Source: Bugula neritina
Lineage: Eukaryota > Bryozoa > Gymnolaemata > Cheilostomatida > Bugulidae
Assembly (NCBI GenBank): GCA_964035545.1
Contig: OZ037772.1
Coordinates: 8,542,650 to 8,606,649, forward strand
Length of the DNA: 64,000 bases
Direction of reading: 5' to 3'
Below the pieces are notes generated by a model, which saw only the letters and a list, made by a program, of their open reading frames with translations, did no database searches and was not told the origin of the DNA. Made by a program: the position numbers and the translations under genes. Shown in pieces: positions 22,359 through 34,586 of the stretch; position 1 is the first letter of the stretch; each line of letters begins with the position of its first letter.

Positions 22359-25154
22359 CTATTTTATATCTGTCAAGTGCAATTTATAGAAACATTTTCG
22401 AGCATCACTAATATAGTGGGGTAAGTTTTCTGTGCGTGACTCTCTATAAAGAAAGTTGCAGTCTAATAAAGTTAATTTGTTATAGTCACTTATGTTTTGA
22501 TAGACTAGACTGATTTTAGTGTGTATTTTAGTGTTAGAGTGAAGGTTAGCTTTTTCATTGAATGATTTTTGACACACATTGCATAAAAATGGTTTTTCTC
22601 CAGCGTGAATTCTCAAATGCGTCACAAGGTTACTTTTTCGATTGAATGATTTCCCACACACATCACATGAAAACGGTTTCTCTCCAGTATGTGTCCTCAT
22701 ATGTTGCTGCAGGGTAGATCTTTGACTGAATGCATTTTTACAAATATGACATGAAAATGGTTTCTCCCCAGTGTGTGTCTTCATATGTCGTTTCAGGGTA
22801 GTTTTGTGAGTAAATGCACTTTTACAAATCTGACATGAAAATGGTTTCTCTCCAGTGTGTTTTCTCATATGCTGGTTGAGATGACTCATGTATCTCGCCT
22901 TGTAGCTACACAGTGAAGATTGAAAGTATTTCCTTTTGCTCTGCTGCTCTTTATTCTTCTCAAGACCAGCTTCTTGTGTTAACTCATTCTCACAAATATT
23001 ATGCAAAGTTGTCTTCATTTTAATCACTTTTCCTTTCTCACCAATGGCATCTATAGATTTGTTGGTAGTGTTATTCACTTTTGGAACAGCCTGAGTTTGT
23101 ATATCCCTGTTTATTTCTCTAGAACAGTTTCTCCACTTATATTCATGTGCTTTTTTGCACACTAGATCTGGTAGCTTCTCAGAAGTGTCTCCTTTGTTTA
23201 AATGCACTTGTATTTCACCTGTAAAACAGCAATACTAATGATATTATGTTGACTTTCAAAGTTAATTCATAGTTTATTTAAGTTTCTTATTACATTCTAT
23301 TACTTCTTCTTTTGAAAAACATGCAAGCATTTCAATCAGTTACCCATGTGTCGCTAAATAAGAAACCATACCTAATTAAATCAATTGAAAGATTTATTAA
23401 ATTAATTAATTCCAGAAACAAGTAGTGCACTTGTGGTTAAAACCAGGATACATTAGTTAAAACAAGGTCATGGGTTGACCATTGGTAAAAGTTGTTGATG
23501 ATGTCAAGAAGGACATCTAGCCATCATTTCTCCTGTGTCCAGACTACAAACAAGTGATAAGCTTGTCTAAAAACTTTACTATCAGAATTTCTCGTGGAGA
23601 TGGAAATTTTAAAGTAGTCATGAAGCTTATAGGGATCATTGAATCTGGTATAAAATGTGCTTTAAGAAATAACTCCTCAGCCTAGCTGCCTAAAAATTGT
23701 ACCACCAGGGTTTCACAGAGATGACCAGTTAAAGAATTGTGATAAGTTTATGAGATTTTTAAATTAGGTTAAAAATGTTGTCAGATTAAAGATCGTATAA
23801 TATTTTGACATACTAAAAAAAGAGTCTTGGTTGGTTGCATCAATTGTGGGAACTGAAATGTAAATAAGTAAAGCTATAATCTAATTATTGGTATAATATA
23901 TACAATCTTTGTTTTTCTTTAATATATTTCTTTAATATAATTCAATTTAATTAGCAATTGCATTTAGAGGAAAAGTTTTGGTGGTTTTATTTTTATTTAT
24001 CTAATATTCATACTCACAATTTGAGATGACTTTTGTTTTAGTATTTTGTCCTAACACTGTGAAAGCCACAGAAATAAATTCAGACGGAGGAACATCAGTT
24101 TCTTCTGGTAGATAGTTGTCATGTACTGAACTTTGTTTCCTGAGAAATTGTAATTGTTGGTGGTTGCTAAAAGTATCTAAAACTTCATTTTCTACAACTT
24201 CTTCTATGTAAGTGTTGGGTACTGCTGTTAGCATATTAAGGAAAGTTTGATTGCCTGCATTGGTAATAAAACTTTGAGAGTCTAAAACCACTGAATGTCT
24301 CTCAGAGCTCTGATTGGTTACTAAAGGACCCCACTCTGCACTATACTTATCTCTACAATATGAATCTTGTATGTAAGGATCAGGATCTTTGGATGAATAG
24401 TCTTCAAATAAAACTCCAAAAGCCTCAGAAATAACTTCAGACAAAGAAACATCAGGTTCTTGTGGTAAGCGGCTGTTATACACTAAAGTTTCCACGTAGT
24501 CTCTAGTGTTTGTATCAACTGTGGAAGTCAGAGAAACTGAGTTTAGGGAAAAGTAATTACATGGACTAAAATTCTCACAAAGAGCAGGAATTGTCCACTC
24601 AACATCCTTTTTAGATATCTGAAGAGGTTCTTGCATTTGGTTGCTTGGTGTTTGAGATAGCTCACGTAGTTCTAAACCTGCAAAGTAAAAAAAGCCTATA
24701 CCAGTTTACATTGAAATATTTACTCAAAGTTCAGTCACTGGCTCCCTCTTTTACTCACTTTCTCACTCACTCACTCACTCACTCACTCACTCACTCACTC
24801 ACTCACTCACTCACTCACTCACTCACTCACTCACTCAAGCATACCAACATACACACATTCACACAACAATATCCAAGAAGCTAAATGAACAAAAAGTATC
24901 CACAAATTCATTTCCCACACAACATTTTTACACTTAAATTATACAGATTATATTTTGTCATCATCTTAATAATGAATAATGTAGTAATGAGTTCACCCAG
25001 TGACTTCCCTAGTGTAATTGACTAGCGCCTGTTTTCAACTACAAGGTCTGTGGTTCGAATATCGATGGGGGTAGTTTGTTCACAAATAATAAAAAATTAA
25101 TACCACTGTACAATTATGGCAAATCATATACTTACATGGTTGAATCAGAGACAT
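22359..25154 (-). CDS. Unit 7: C2H2 zinc-finger protein with shortened exon 3, 525 aa
   Basis: Exons: 25136-25154 (MSLIQP), 24018-24677 (220 codons), 23814-23852 and 22359-23218. The total is exactly 526 codons with stop. Exon 3 is only 39 nt (VPTIDATNQDSFF): an internal deletion removed its motif, but a new A|GTATGT donor keeps phase 1. Exon 2 keeps two motif copies (RLPQEPDVSLSEVISEAF and NYLPEETDVPPSEFISVAF). In exon 4, finger 1 has Cys to Ser (FQSSLC) and the last finger has its first His changed to Asn (HSNTKIH), leaving three complete fingers (FSCQIC, FSCHIC, FSCDVC). A 45-residue tail without known domain follows. Subfamily A. Confidence 0.75.
24740..24842. repeat. TCAC repeat, intron 1 of unit 7
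   Basis: A nearly perfect (CACT)n run of about 80 bp close to the exon 2 acceptor. Confidence 0.95.
24985..25080 (+). repeat. tRNA-derived SINE (decayed), intron 1 of unit 7
   Basis: TAGTGTAATTGACTAGC (box A-like) and TGGTTCGAATATCG (box B-like), in the same relative place as in units 5, 9 and 10. Confidence 0.7.
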
Positions 25155-26859
25155 GGTAAAAGAACTGAACATAACTGCATGAAAGACATTGAAAAGAAAA
25201 GTAGCTTTTGCTTAATCTAAACAACTTAGTATTTCAATAATTTTTCTGTATCATATGGTAGTATATTTCTTTGGCTATTTGTTTAGAATTAGTCATTGCA
25301 GTTAGCTATTGTATATTCGAAAGCTTTTAGAACAATTTGTGTTAAACTTGCACCTGGCCAATCAACTAATAGTTTAATGCAATTTTTGCGCTGTTGATGA
25401 ACAATAGATTCGTTTCCAATACCTCTGGTACCCACTTCAAAAAAATGTTTAATTCCTTCTACCAGGAACTTAGTTCAATCAAATATAGAAAGCAAAATCA
25501 CTAAAAAGTTAAAATCTGACTGCATGCTACATAAAATCTCAACTATGCTATAGCATAATTCCGTTTGGAGATAAATTTTTTGGTATATACAATGTAAGCA
25601 GACATATTAGTAGTTTTGAAAAAAAATTTAAAAATATGTTTTCTTGAAGAATTTATAAAAACTATAAGTAGATTCTATACTAGGTGGAAGTAACTCTTAT
25701 TTGTAAAATTGATTACCAGGAGTATTGCAAAAGGGTCTATTCAAAAAAGGAAAGTCAATTCGTTGTAATAGCAAAACATCACAACACCCATTTTCTGTGT
25801 TAAAGTATATTGAATAATTTTTTTGAGATAAAGCTGATGAGCTGGTATATATATAGAGTTGTTTTGCTTGCTTTAATCTTGAAGATGTAACAAAACAAGT
25901 TAATTTTTGTGCTATACCAAAACAAACATTCCAAATAACTTCAGGAAGTAAAGTTGCAATAGAATATCAACTTGAAAGTATTGCTTCGCTATTTCTGATG
26001 ATAAAATATATGTTGTAGATGTATGTCACAAAAACATAATTTTTAACTTTCAATTTTAAAAGCATTGCACAACATCTATAGTTTGCTATACTAAACTGAA
26101 CACTAGAGAAAGATTACTAATTAAGTGAGCTAATGCTGTCAAGAATGTCTAGTTATAACAACAGTATCCCAACTTGAGACTAATTACGTATTTTTTTTCT
26201 GCCAATATAGAAAATGAGTACATTAGATATATATAAAAAGTATGAAATTACAGCCAAATAATAAGAAAAAGCTAATACTAAAATGTCTGAGAATATTGGT
26301 TCTAAAATAGAAACTTTCATTATAATTAAGATGTGAATTGAACAATTGATAAAGAAATTACTTTTGTATCTTATGATTTCACCAAGAATACTACAACTTC
26401 AGTAACATAAAACTAATACAACAAGACCTAAATACTAAATGACATAAAACTTTATTATGCACTAAACAATACTGAGATAATATAATTATGTTGATATGGT
26501 CTAGACTATGTTTTATACGGAATCTCTCAAAAAGATTTAATAAAATGTTATAAAGACAAATAATTGTCAACACTAGATACAATAGTCATTATTCCTGCTC
26601 ATGACTAGGTTTTGTTACTATTAGGTTACTGTTACATTTCTGTATACAGAAATGTACATATAAATAGAAAATTTTCTTTCCTATTTTACCTGTCAAGTGA
26701 CATTCTGTAAAGATAATTGCAGTCTGATACAGCTGATATGTTATTTTCACTAATATTATGGCAGGATAGATTGATTTTTAGCATGATTTCAGTGTGTGAA
26801 ACAAGGGTGCATTCTTGTGTAAAGGATTTATTACAAACCTTGCATAGAAATGGTTTCTC
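25155..26859. other. Intergenic DNA between units 7 and 8, with a dead finger remnant
   Basis: There is no separate gene. At 26770-26859 (minus strand) the frame of unit 8 continues after its stop as one more finger (FLCKVCNKSFTQ...VSHTEIM) that has lost its last His. The rest is spacer, with the conserved upstream block at 25260-25350. Confidence 0.6.
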
Positions 26860-29428
26860 TCAAGTATGAAGTTTCATATGTCTAGTTAGGTTACTTTTTA
26901 AACTGAATGACTTTTTGCACACAGAACACCAAAACAAATTTTTTCCAGTGTGTGTCTTAATATGTGCCTGTAGGCTAATTTTTTGAGTAAATGCATTTTT
27001 ACAAATATGACATAGAAATGGTTTCTCTCCAGTGTGTGTCCTCATATGTTGTTGCAGGGTACTTCTGTGTCTGAATGCAGTTTTACAAATATGACATGGA
27101 AATGGCTTCTCTCCTGTGTGTATTCGCATGTGACAGATGAGAGCCTTTTTCCAGGCAAAAGCAGAACTGCATACTTTACATAGAAATGGTTTCTCTCCAG
27201 TATGTTTTCTCATGTGCTTGTTGAGATTACCCATGTGCCTTGATGTGTAGCTACATATTGAACATTGAAAACACTTTCTTTTGTTCTGCTGGTCTTTATT
27301 CTTCTCAAGACCAGCTTTTTGTGCTGAGTCATACTCACACACATTATGTACAGTTGTCTTCTCTTTGATAACTTCTTCTTTCTGATTGAGGACATCTGTA
27401 GGCTTGTTGGCCACCTTATACACTTCTGAATCAGTATGATGCTTTATATTTTTAAAAAACTGTTTAAACTTATATTCATGTGTTCCTTTGTATACTGTAT
27501 TTGACGGCTTTTCAGAAGTGTCTCCAGTATTTAAACATGCTTGTATTTTATCTGTAAAGAAATGGCACAAGAATTCATATTAACGTTCAAGTTCTATTCA
27601 CAGCTTCGAATCTTATTACAATATTCCAGGTTAATATATGGCCGTTTAGAATGTTTCTTTACTTTTATAGTCTTTTTTTAAACGAAACATGCATTCATTT
27701 CGATCAATAGTTAAAGGATATTTAGTTTGATCATGAAAAGCTTAAATAAATTAACTAAATTTGGCAGCAGCCACGTAGGATCTTGTGGTTAGGGTACAAA
27801 GGTAAAATTAGAAAAGGACAAGGGTATGGTGGTTGGTAAAGGCGGTTGGTGATGTCAAAAAAGACACCCAGTAAAGGCAGTTCCGTTTTCACAATAGAAA
27901 ATAGGTCATTAGCTGGTTTCAAAGCTTTAAGTCAAGGATTCTTACCGATATGGCAAATTTACAAACGGCCGTGAGGCTATGGGGATTATTGATTTTGCCT
28001 TATTTTCTTATTTCAATTTGTCTAACGTACTTTTAACATGTGTCAAAGAAGTTAAACATACACTAACCCGGTGATTTGTAATCCTCAACAATATTCAGTT
28101 CTGAAACTTTAAAAGTCTCAGAACTGACTTCAGGCAACAAATTTTCTGATTCTTCAGGTACATAGTTACCAGGTACTAAAGCATCTATAAGAAGAAAATT
28201 TTCATTGATTGCCTCAACTGTTATAGAAGCTGAATTATAAATAGAATGACAAGATAAATTTTTTTACACTTATTATTTTTGGTTCTTTAATATCATGTAA
28301 ATTCAAGTTACTAAGAAATTGCAATGAGAGAAAATACTTTAATCGTTTTACTTAATTTTATTAATCATACTCACTAGTTGAGATGACTTCTGTTGTAGTA
28401 GTCAATCCTAAAACTTTAAAAGCCTCAGAGATAACTTCAGACAGAGGAACATCAGTTTCTTCTGGTAGATAGTTTTCTTGTAGTGAATTTTGTTTCCTGA
28501 GAAGTTCTAATTGTTGGAGATAACTAAAGGTATCTGAAGATTCACTCTTAATACTAATTTCTGGGTAAGTATCAGATACTGCTGTTGGCACATTGAAGAA
28601 AGTGTGATTGTCTGTATTGACATTAAAACTTTGAGAGTCTAAAATTGAAGAATGTCTGACAGAAGTGGAATTGGTTACTGAAGGATCCCACTCAGCACTA
28701 TAATACTCATCTCTACAATATGGATTCTGTCTGTAAGGATAAGGATCTTCAGATGAAGAATTTCCATTTAAAGAACTAAAAGCTTCAGAAATAACTTCAG
28801 GCAGAGGAACATCAGGTTCTTCTGGTAGACAGTTATTATGATTGTATATTGAAGTATCCATGTTCACAAAACAGGGAAGGTTTGTATTAACTGTAGACGT
28901 CATAGCAACTGAGCTTACAGAGAAGCCATTACTTTGAACACAGAGAGCAAGACTCTTCCACCCGACATCATTTTCAAAGATCTGATATGGCTCTTGCATC
29001 TGTTTGCTTGGTGTTTGGAGAGCTGCCTGTGGTTCTATTACTGTAAAATAAAGACAGCCTTTATAAGTTTACATTAAAACATCTACTCAAGACTCAAGAA
29101 TTCCTATACACAATGATTTCAAACACAGTTGTGCTCAAACAATCACACACTCAAGCACACATGCACTTACTCATTTACTCACTCACTCACTCACTCACAC
29201 CAACATACACATATTTGCACAATAATACCAAAAAGCCACTGAAAGTAAAATATGCACAAACTCATGTACTGGCACTCAGCATGTTTACACTTAAATTATA
29301 CAATTGATTTTAATCAATCTTCTTTAAATGAATAATAGGTAAAGAAGGCCACCATGAAATAGTGGCTTAAGCTAATTAACTCATTACTTCCATACTATTT
29401 TATACTTACATGGTTTAGTCACCGACAT
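26860..29428 (-). CDS. Unit 8: C2H2 zinc-finger protein, five fingers, 512 aa
   Basis: Exons: 29410-29428 (ATG TCG GTG ACT AAA CCA T, MSVTKP), 28375-29040 (222 codons), 28068-28229 (54 codons) and 26860-27551. The total is 513 codons with stop. Exon 2 carries NCLPEEPDVPLPEVISEAF and NYLPEETDVPLSEVISEAF. Exon 3 has a divergent copy (NYVPEESENLLPEVSSETF). Exon 4 starts DKIQAC and encodes five complete fingers. Finger 5 begins WCSVC after an odd TGKNL linker, and the chain ends at KLHT because the Gly codon of the next TGEKP linker is TGA; a sixth, decayed finger lies beyond. Subfamily B, sister of unit 6 about 8.1 kb away. DNA binding is inferred. Confidence 0.8.
29160..29207. repeat. TCAC repeat, intron 1 of unit 8
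   Basis: A short TCAC run in the same context as unit 6. The copy number differs between the two otherwise similar introns. Confidence 0.85.
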
Positions 29429-30059
29429 GGCAGATGGGCTGAACACCACTGGAAGATACTGAAAAGAGAACTAACTAGTTTTAAACATAAAAACTGCGAT
29501 CCTTTCCCTGTAAACTATGAGACTAAGATTACACAATGTATTGTATTGTATTATATGGTTATTTACCAGCCTAATATTTTGGCTATGTTTGTTTATAATT
29601 AATCATTGCAGCTAGCTATATTGTATATTGGAAAGCTGATGGAACAATGCGCAAGACCGGCACCTTTGTTTATGAAGAAATAGTGTTATACATTTTTAGC
29701 ATGTTTACCAAAATATTCAAAAAGGATGGTCAGTTATTTCAGATAAAGAGCATCATAACCTCAATCAGCTGTCTCAAATTATATTAAATAAATTGTTGAG
29801 ATAAAACTGGTAGGTTGGTATACAGAGTTAATTTATCTGACCAAAATTTTAGTTGTTTTAGTTTTGAAGATATAGCACAATAAGATAAGTTTTGCACTTT
29901 CCCAGAATAAGTATTAGAAATATTATTTAACTAACTCATCCGGAAGTAGAGGTGCAATAGCATTTTAGCTTGAGATTAATTGTGTATAGTTATTTCTGAT
30001 GTGATCAAAAAGCTGAAGATAAAAACAAACATAAAATTTGGTGTTGGGTATAAATGGCT

Positions 30060-30140
30060 TAGGTGATAATGACACAGGTAATGATTGGAAAAGTGGCAGT
30101 GTGAATATTTGAGTTTGGGCTTTGTGTTTTAGGCTATAGT
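30060..30140. repeat. Junction repeat, truncated, between units 8 and 9
   Basis: It matches 21955-22020 (GTGATAATGACACAGGTAATG, GAGTTTGGGCTTTG) and then stops abruptly, without the long GGG tracts. Confidence 0.6.
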
Positions 30141-30557
30141 TATAATAACAATATTCCAACTGGATAGTAAATACATATATTTTGTCTTTTTTACAATGTA
30201 CAAAATAATAGAGATACGTCACAAAAATATAATTTTACAGTGAGAGAATAAGAAAGAACTGATACTAAAGTGTTCATACATTTTGGCTGTGAAATAAAAA
30301 CTTTTATCAAACAAAGAAGTGAAGTGAACAAGATAAAGGAAGATTTGTTTTATATCTATATAATGTTTTCACCAAGAATACTATAACTTCAGTAAGATAA
30401 GAGTAATAAAACAAGACCTATAAGTGTACTATATGACATAAAACTTCAACCATTAAACTAGAAAATACTTTTTAAGATAACATCATGTTTTAGACTGTTT
30501 TTCCTGTGCAAGACTTTTTATGAAAAGTTGCAGTCTAATACAGCTGATTTGCTACGG

Positions 30558-31372
30558 TCACTTATATTTTGATATAATAGATTTATTTTTAGTGTGTATT
30601 TTACTGTGTGAATGAAGACTCTTTTTGTGAGAGAATGATTTCTTACACACATGGCATGGAAATGGTTTCTTTGTAGTGGGAGTTCTCATGTGTGTCACAA
30701 GGTTACCCTTTCGATTGAATGATTTATTACACACATCACATGAAAACGGCTTGCCTGTAGTATGTGTTGTCATATGTTGCTGCAGAATTTGTTTGAGACC
30801 AAACAAATTTTTACAAACATGACATGAAAATGGATTTTCTCCAGTGTGAGTTTTCATGTGTGTCACAAGGGTATATTTCTGACTAAATAATTTCCCACAC
30901 ACATCACATGAAAACAGTTTGTCTTTAGTGTGTGTTCTCATATGTTGCTGTAGGGCACTTCTCTGATTAAATGCGTTTTTACAAATCTGACATAAAAACG
31001 GTTTCTTTCCAGTGTGTTTTCTCATATGCTGGTTGAGATGACCTATGTGTCTTGCGTTGTAGCTACACAGTGAAGATTGAAAACATTTGTCTTTTCTCTG
31101 CTGTTCCTCATTCTTTTTGAGACTAGCCTCATGTGTCGACACATTCTCAAAATAATTATGTAAAGTTGTTTTCTCTTTATTCACCTCTTTTTGACCAGTA
31201 GCATTAATAGATTTGTGGGCAATGTCATATAACTTTAGATTAGTGTAATTTGCCATATCATTGCTTATTGCTCTAGGATAGTTTCTACACTTGTATTCGA
31301 GGGTTCCTCTGTATAGTACACCAGATAAAAGTTCAGAAGGGTCTTCTGTATTTTCACCCTCTTGCATTCTAC
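30558..31372 (-). CDS. Unit 9 finger exon: open, six finger positions, four complete
   Basis: The exon starts after TTTTACAG and is 815 nt (2 nt plus 271 codons). Finger 1 has Cys to Ser (FQSSLC), as in unit 7. Fingers 2, 3, 4 and 6 are complete (FLCQIC, FSCDVC, FSCHVC, FPCHVC). Finger 5 has its last His replaced by Pro (HMRTP). Linkers are irregular (TKDKL, TGENP, TTGKP, TTKKP), which suggests relaxed constraint. The frame is open despite the dead upstream exons. Confidence 0.65.
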
Positions 31373-33146
31373 CTGTAAAACAACAGTACAAACAATAATT
31401 TTACGATTCAAGCTTCATTCATTGCTTTGAACTTTATTACCACATCCCAAATTTGTATTTCGTCTTTGAAAAAAGTGCATACAGTTTAACGTTTGTAACA
31501 TTTTCACTTTGTTTATGCAAAGCTTTAATAAAATAATTAAACTTGGGAGGAGCCATGAATAGTCTTTAGAAGAAGACAAAGGTTTAAGTATTGATCATTC
31601 TCCTTGATGATGTCATGTTAAGAGCATTCAGTCATAATTTCTCCTTCTTTACAATAAAAATTGAGCCGTTAAAATTTTACCACCACAGATTCTCACAGAG
31701 ACTGTGTCTTTACAAACAGTTATGAGTTCATGGGCATTATTAGTTTTGCAAAAAAAGGATAAAACTTAACTCAGTTTTTATTGGTTTTGCAATAAAATAG
31801 TTTTTTGACAATAAATAATCTGTTGCCACCTTAGAAAAGTGTACCACCAGGGTTCTTACAGAGATGGCTAGTTTAAGAATTGTGATAAGTTTATGGAGAT
31901 TATTAAATTAGCTAAAAAATGTTATCAGGTTTAAGACCGTATAACATTTTGACATACTAACCCAATGATTTGTAATCTTGTGCACTCTTTAGCCGGCCTA
32001 AAGCTCCAAGTCCCTCAGAAAAAATTCAGATGAAAGAACATCAGATTCTTCTGGTACATAGTTGTCATATACTGAAGCTTCTGGAAAAAAGTCTTGGTTG
32101 GTTGCATCAACTGAGGGAATTGAAATGTAAGTAAGTAAAGCTATAATCTAGTTCTTGGTAAATATATATTCTTTGTTTTTTTATATATTTCTTTAATATA
32201 ATCCAATTTAATTAGCAATTGCATTTAAAAGAAAAGATTTGGTGGTTTTATTTGTATGTTTCTAATCATACTCCCCAGTTGAGATGACTTCTTTTGTAGT
32301 ATTCTGTTCTGAGGCTGTGAAAGCTTCAGAGATACATTCAGACAGAGGGACATCAGATTCTTTTGGTAGATAGTTGTCATGTACTGAACTTTGTTTCCTG
32401 AGAAATTCTATTTGTTGGTGGAAGCTAAAAATATCTAAAACTTCATTTTCTACACCTTCTCCTATGTAAGTGTTGGGTACTGCTGTTAGCATATTAAGGA
32501 AAGTTTGATTGTCTGTATTGGTATTAAAACTTTGAGAGTCTAAATTAGCGGAATGTCTCTCACAGCTGCTATTGGTTACTAAAGGATCCCACTCAGCACT
32601 ATACTCATCTCTACAATATGGATCCTGTCTGTAAGGATCAAGATCTTCAGATGAATAGTCTTCAGATAAAACTCCAAAAGCCTCAGAGATAACTTCAGAC
32701 AGAGGAACATCAGGTATAGACAGCTGTTATAAACTCTAGCTTCTGTGTTAACATAGTCCTGAGGGTTTGTATCAACTATGGAAGTCAAAGGAACTGTGTT
32801 TACAAAAAAGCTAGGATTTTGAATAAAATTCTCACAGAGAGAAGGAATTGTCCACTCAACATCATTTTTAGATATCTGATGTAATTCTTGCATCTGCATG
32901 GTTGCTAACTGGTGTTGTAGCTTGTGGTTCTATAACTGCAAAATAAAGAAAGCCTTTACAAGTTTGCATTAGAATTTCTTCTCAAATTTCACTCACTCAC
33001 TTACTCCAACATACACACATTCACACAATAATACCCATATCAAGCTCAAAGGGAGTAAAACACCCACAAGTTGATTTGCCACACCACATGTTTACACCTA
33101 AGTTATACAGATTATTTTTATTCATCATCTTATTAATAAATATCAT

Positions 33147-33245
33147 AGTGATTAGTTGACCCAGTGGCCCTGTGGTGTAATTAGCTAACTGGCCTGCTTG
33201 CAAACTTGAGGCCTGTGGTTCGAATTCTGATGCGGGGAAACTATT
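33147..33245 (+). repeat. tRNA-derived SINE, intron 1 of unit 9
   Basis: Box A-like TGGTGTAATTAGCTAAC and box B GGTTCGAATTC. It is almost identical to the copy in unit 10 at 36471. Confidence 0.8.
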
Positions 33246-33346
33246 TTAAAATTATTAAATAAATAAGTTCACCATAAAATAATCGCAAACCAAACAAATA
33301 ATAGCTTTCACAGAACATTATACTTACGTGGTTGAGTCCAAGACAT

Positions 33347-34586
33347 GGCAGATGAACTGAATATAACTGAGAGGCATTGAAAGGAAAAGTAACTTGTTCT
33401 GATTAGATATTCACTATCAGGGTAATCTAACAGCATAATGATCATGGCTATTTACCTCTAGTTAATTCCTAAAGAGCTACTATAGGCTATTGTATGTGAA
33501 TAAAGCTATAATGGAACCATGTGTTAGAACTACACCTTTGACAATCAAATAATATTGCTATATGCACTATTTGCTTGTGTAAAGAAAGACTCATGAGGGA
33601 AATTTAATTTGGCATGACGAAAAATATAATCAATAGTTTTAAAGTATACCAAGTAAACTCATCAAGATAAAACCCGATATGCTGATTCAAATGATTATTT
33701 TATCTAGCTACAACCTTGTTATATGCCCTAGTTCAAAAGGTACATTATATATAGTAAGGTATAACTTTGTTAGGGCACTAAACTTTAGAACAATTATTTA
33801 ACCATAAATCTATTTCAATAAAGTAAAGTTGGAATATAATATTTTAACTTGAGAGTTATTATATGGTTTAATTTCTATTTCACAAAAACTAATGTTGCAG
33901 TAGGACAAAACTGTGTAAACACATTGGCTGTGAAATATAACAGCAATTTTAATTGACCAAGATAAAAAGTTTTGGTTTACAATTCAAACAGTCTATAATC
34001 TTACTAACATAAAACATCAAAATTATTCTTATAAGTACTATGGCATAAAACTTTGATTAACTAAAAAAAGCTCAGATAAGAAATATTTTATTATTATAAG
34101 ATCTTCTAAAAAGAGTATATAAGAAAACTAAGAAAAATTGTCAACTTAGATATACTAATACAATTATAGATATTGATTATATGAGCATGTCTAAGTTCAT
34201 TTTCTACTTTTCTTGTAATAACATAACTTACAATTATAATACTCATATTGGATTTAAAAAGGCAGATATCTAAACCCCTTAACTAGTCATCAGACATACT
34301 ATCTATAACATATGTATGTAATTTACATGTTCATGAAAATATGAAATCGTTTTCTTCCTATTTTATCTGCCAATTATAATTTAAAATAATTTGAAACTAA
34401 TAATAAGCTAATTTTTCTACGTGAATAGCTACTTCTTTTTTCACAAGGAAAGTTAACAGAAAGTTTCAGACAGCTGATTTGCACTCACTAAAATTATAGA
34501 AGAACATATTAATAATTTCTAGTATGCATTTTAGTGTGATTTAGAAGACTTGGTTTTTGAGTAAATAATTTCTTACACACATCGCA
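33347..34586. other. Intergenic DNA between units 9 and 10, with a finger remnant
   Basis: 33360-34100 is a close copy of 36680-37200, upstream of unit 10. Just below 34587 (minus strand) the unit 10 frame continues past its stop as a last finger (CDVCKKLFTQKPSLLNHTKMH). No other gene is seen. Confidence 0.6.

Larger units (their letters stand above)
30558..33346 (-). pseudogene. Unit 9: paralogue with several frameshift and splice lesions
   Basis: Exon 1 (33328-33346, MSWTQP) is intact. Exon 2 (32276-32935) has a 4-nt insertion near its start (around 32898), a 7-nt deletion in the first motif (around 32715) and a donor changed from GT to GG at 32274-32275. Exon 3 (31962-32110 from the only usable acceptor) lost its canonical AG (CAA at 32120-32122); a CCCTCAG nine bases in would keep phase, but a 1-nt deletion in its motif gives a frameshift and a TAG. 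Exon 4 is still open. As a whole the gene cannot make the family protein. Subfamily A, next to its sister unit 10. Confidence 0.8.

Noticed and set aside
2226-30000. KRAB, SCAN, BTB or ZAD domain in exon 2
   Set aside because: Compared by eye with the known signatures (KRAB DVAV.F..EEW, ZAD paired CxxC); none matches.
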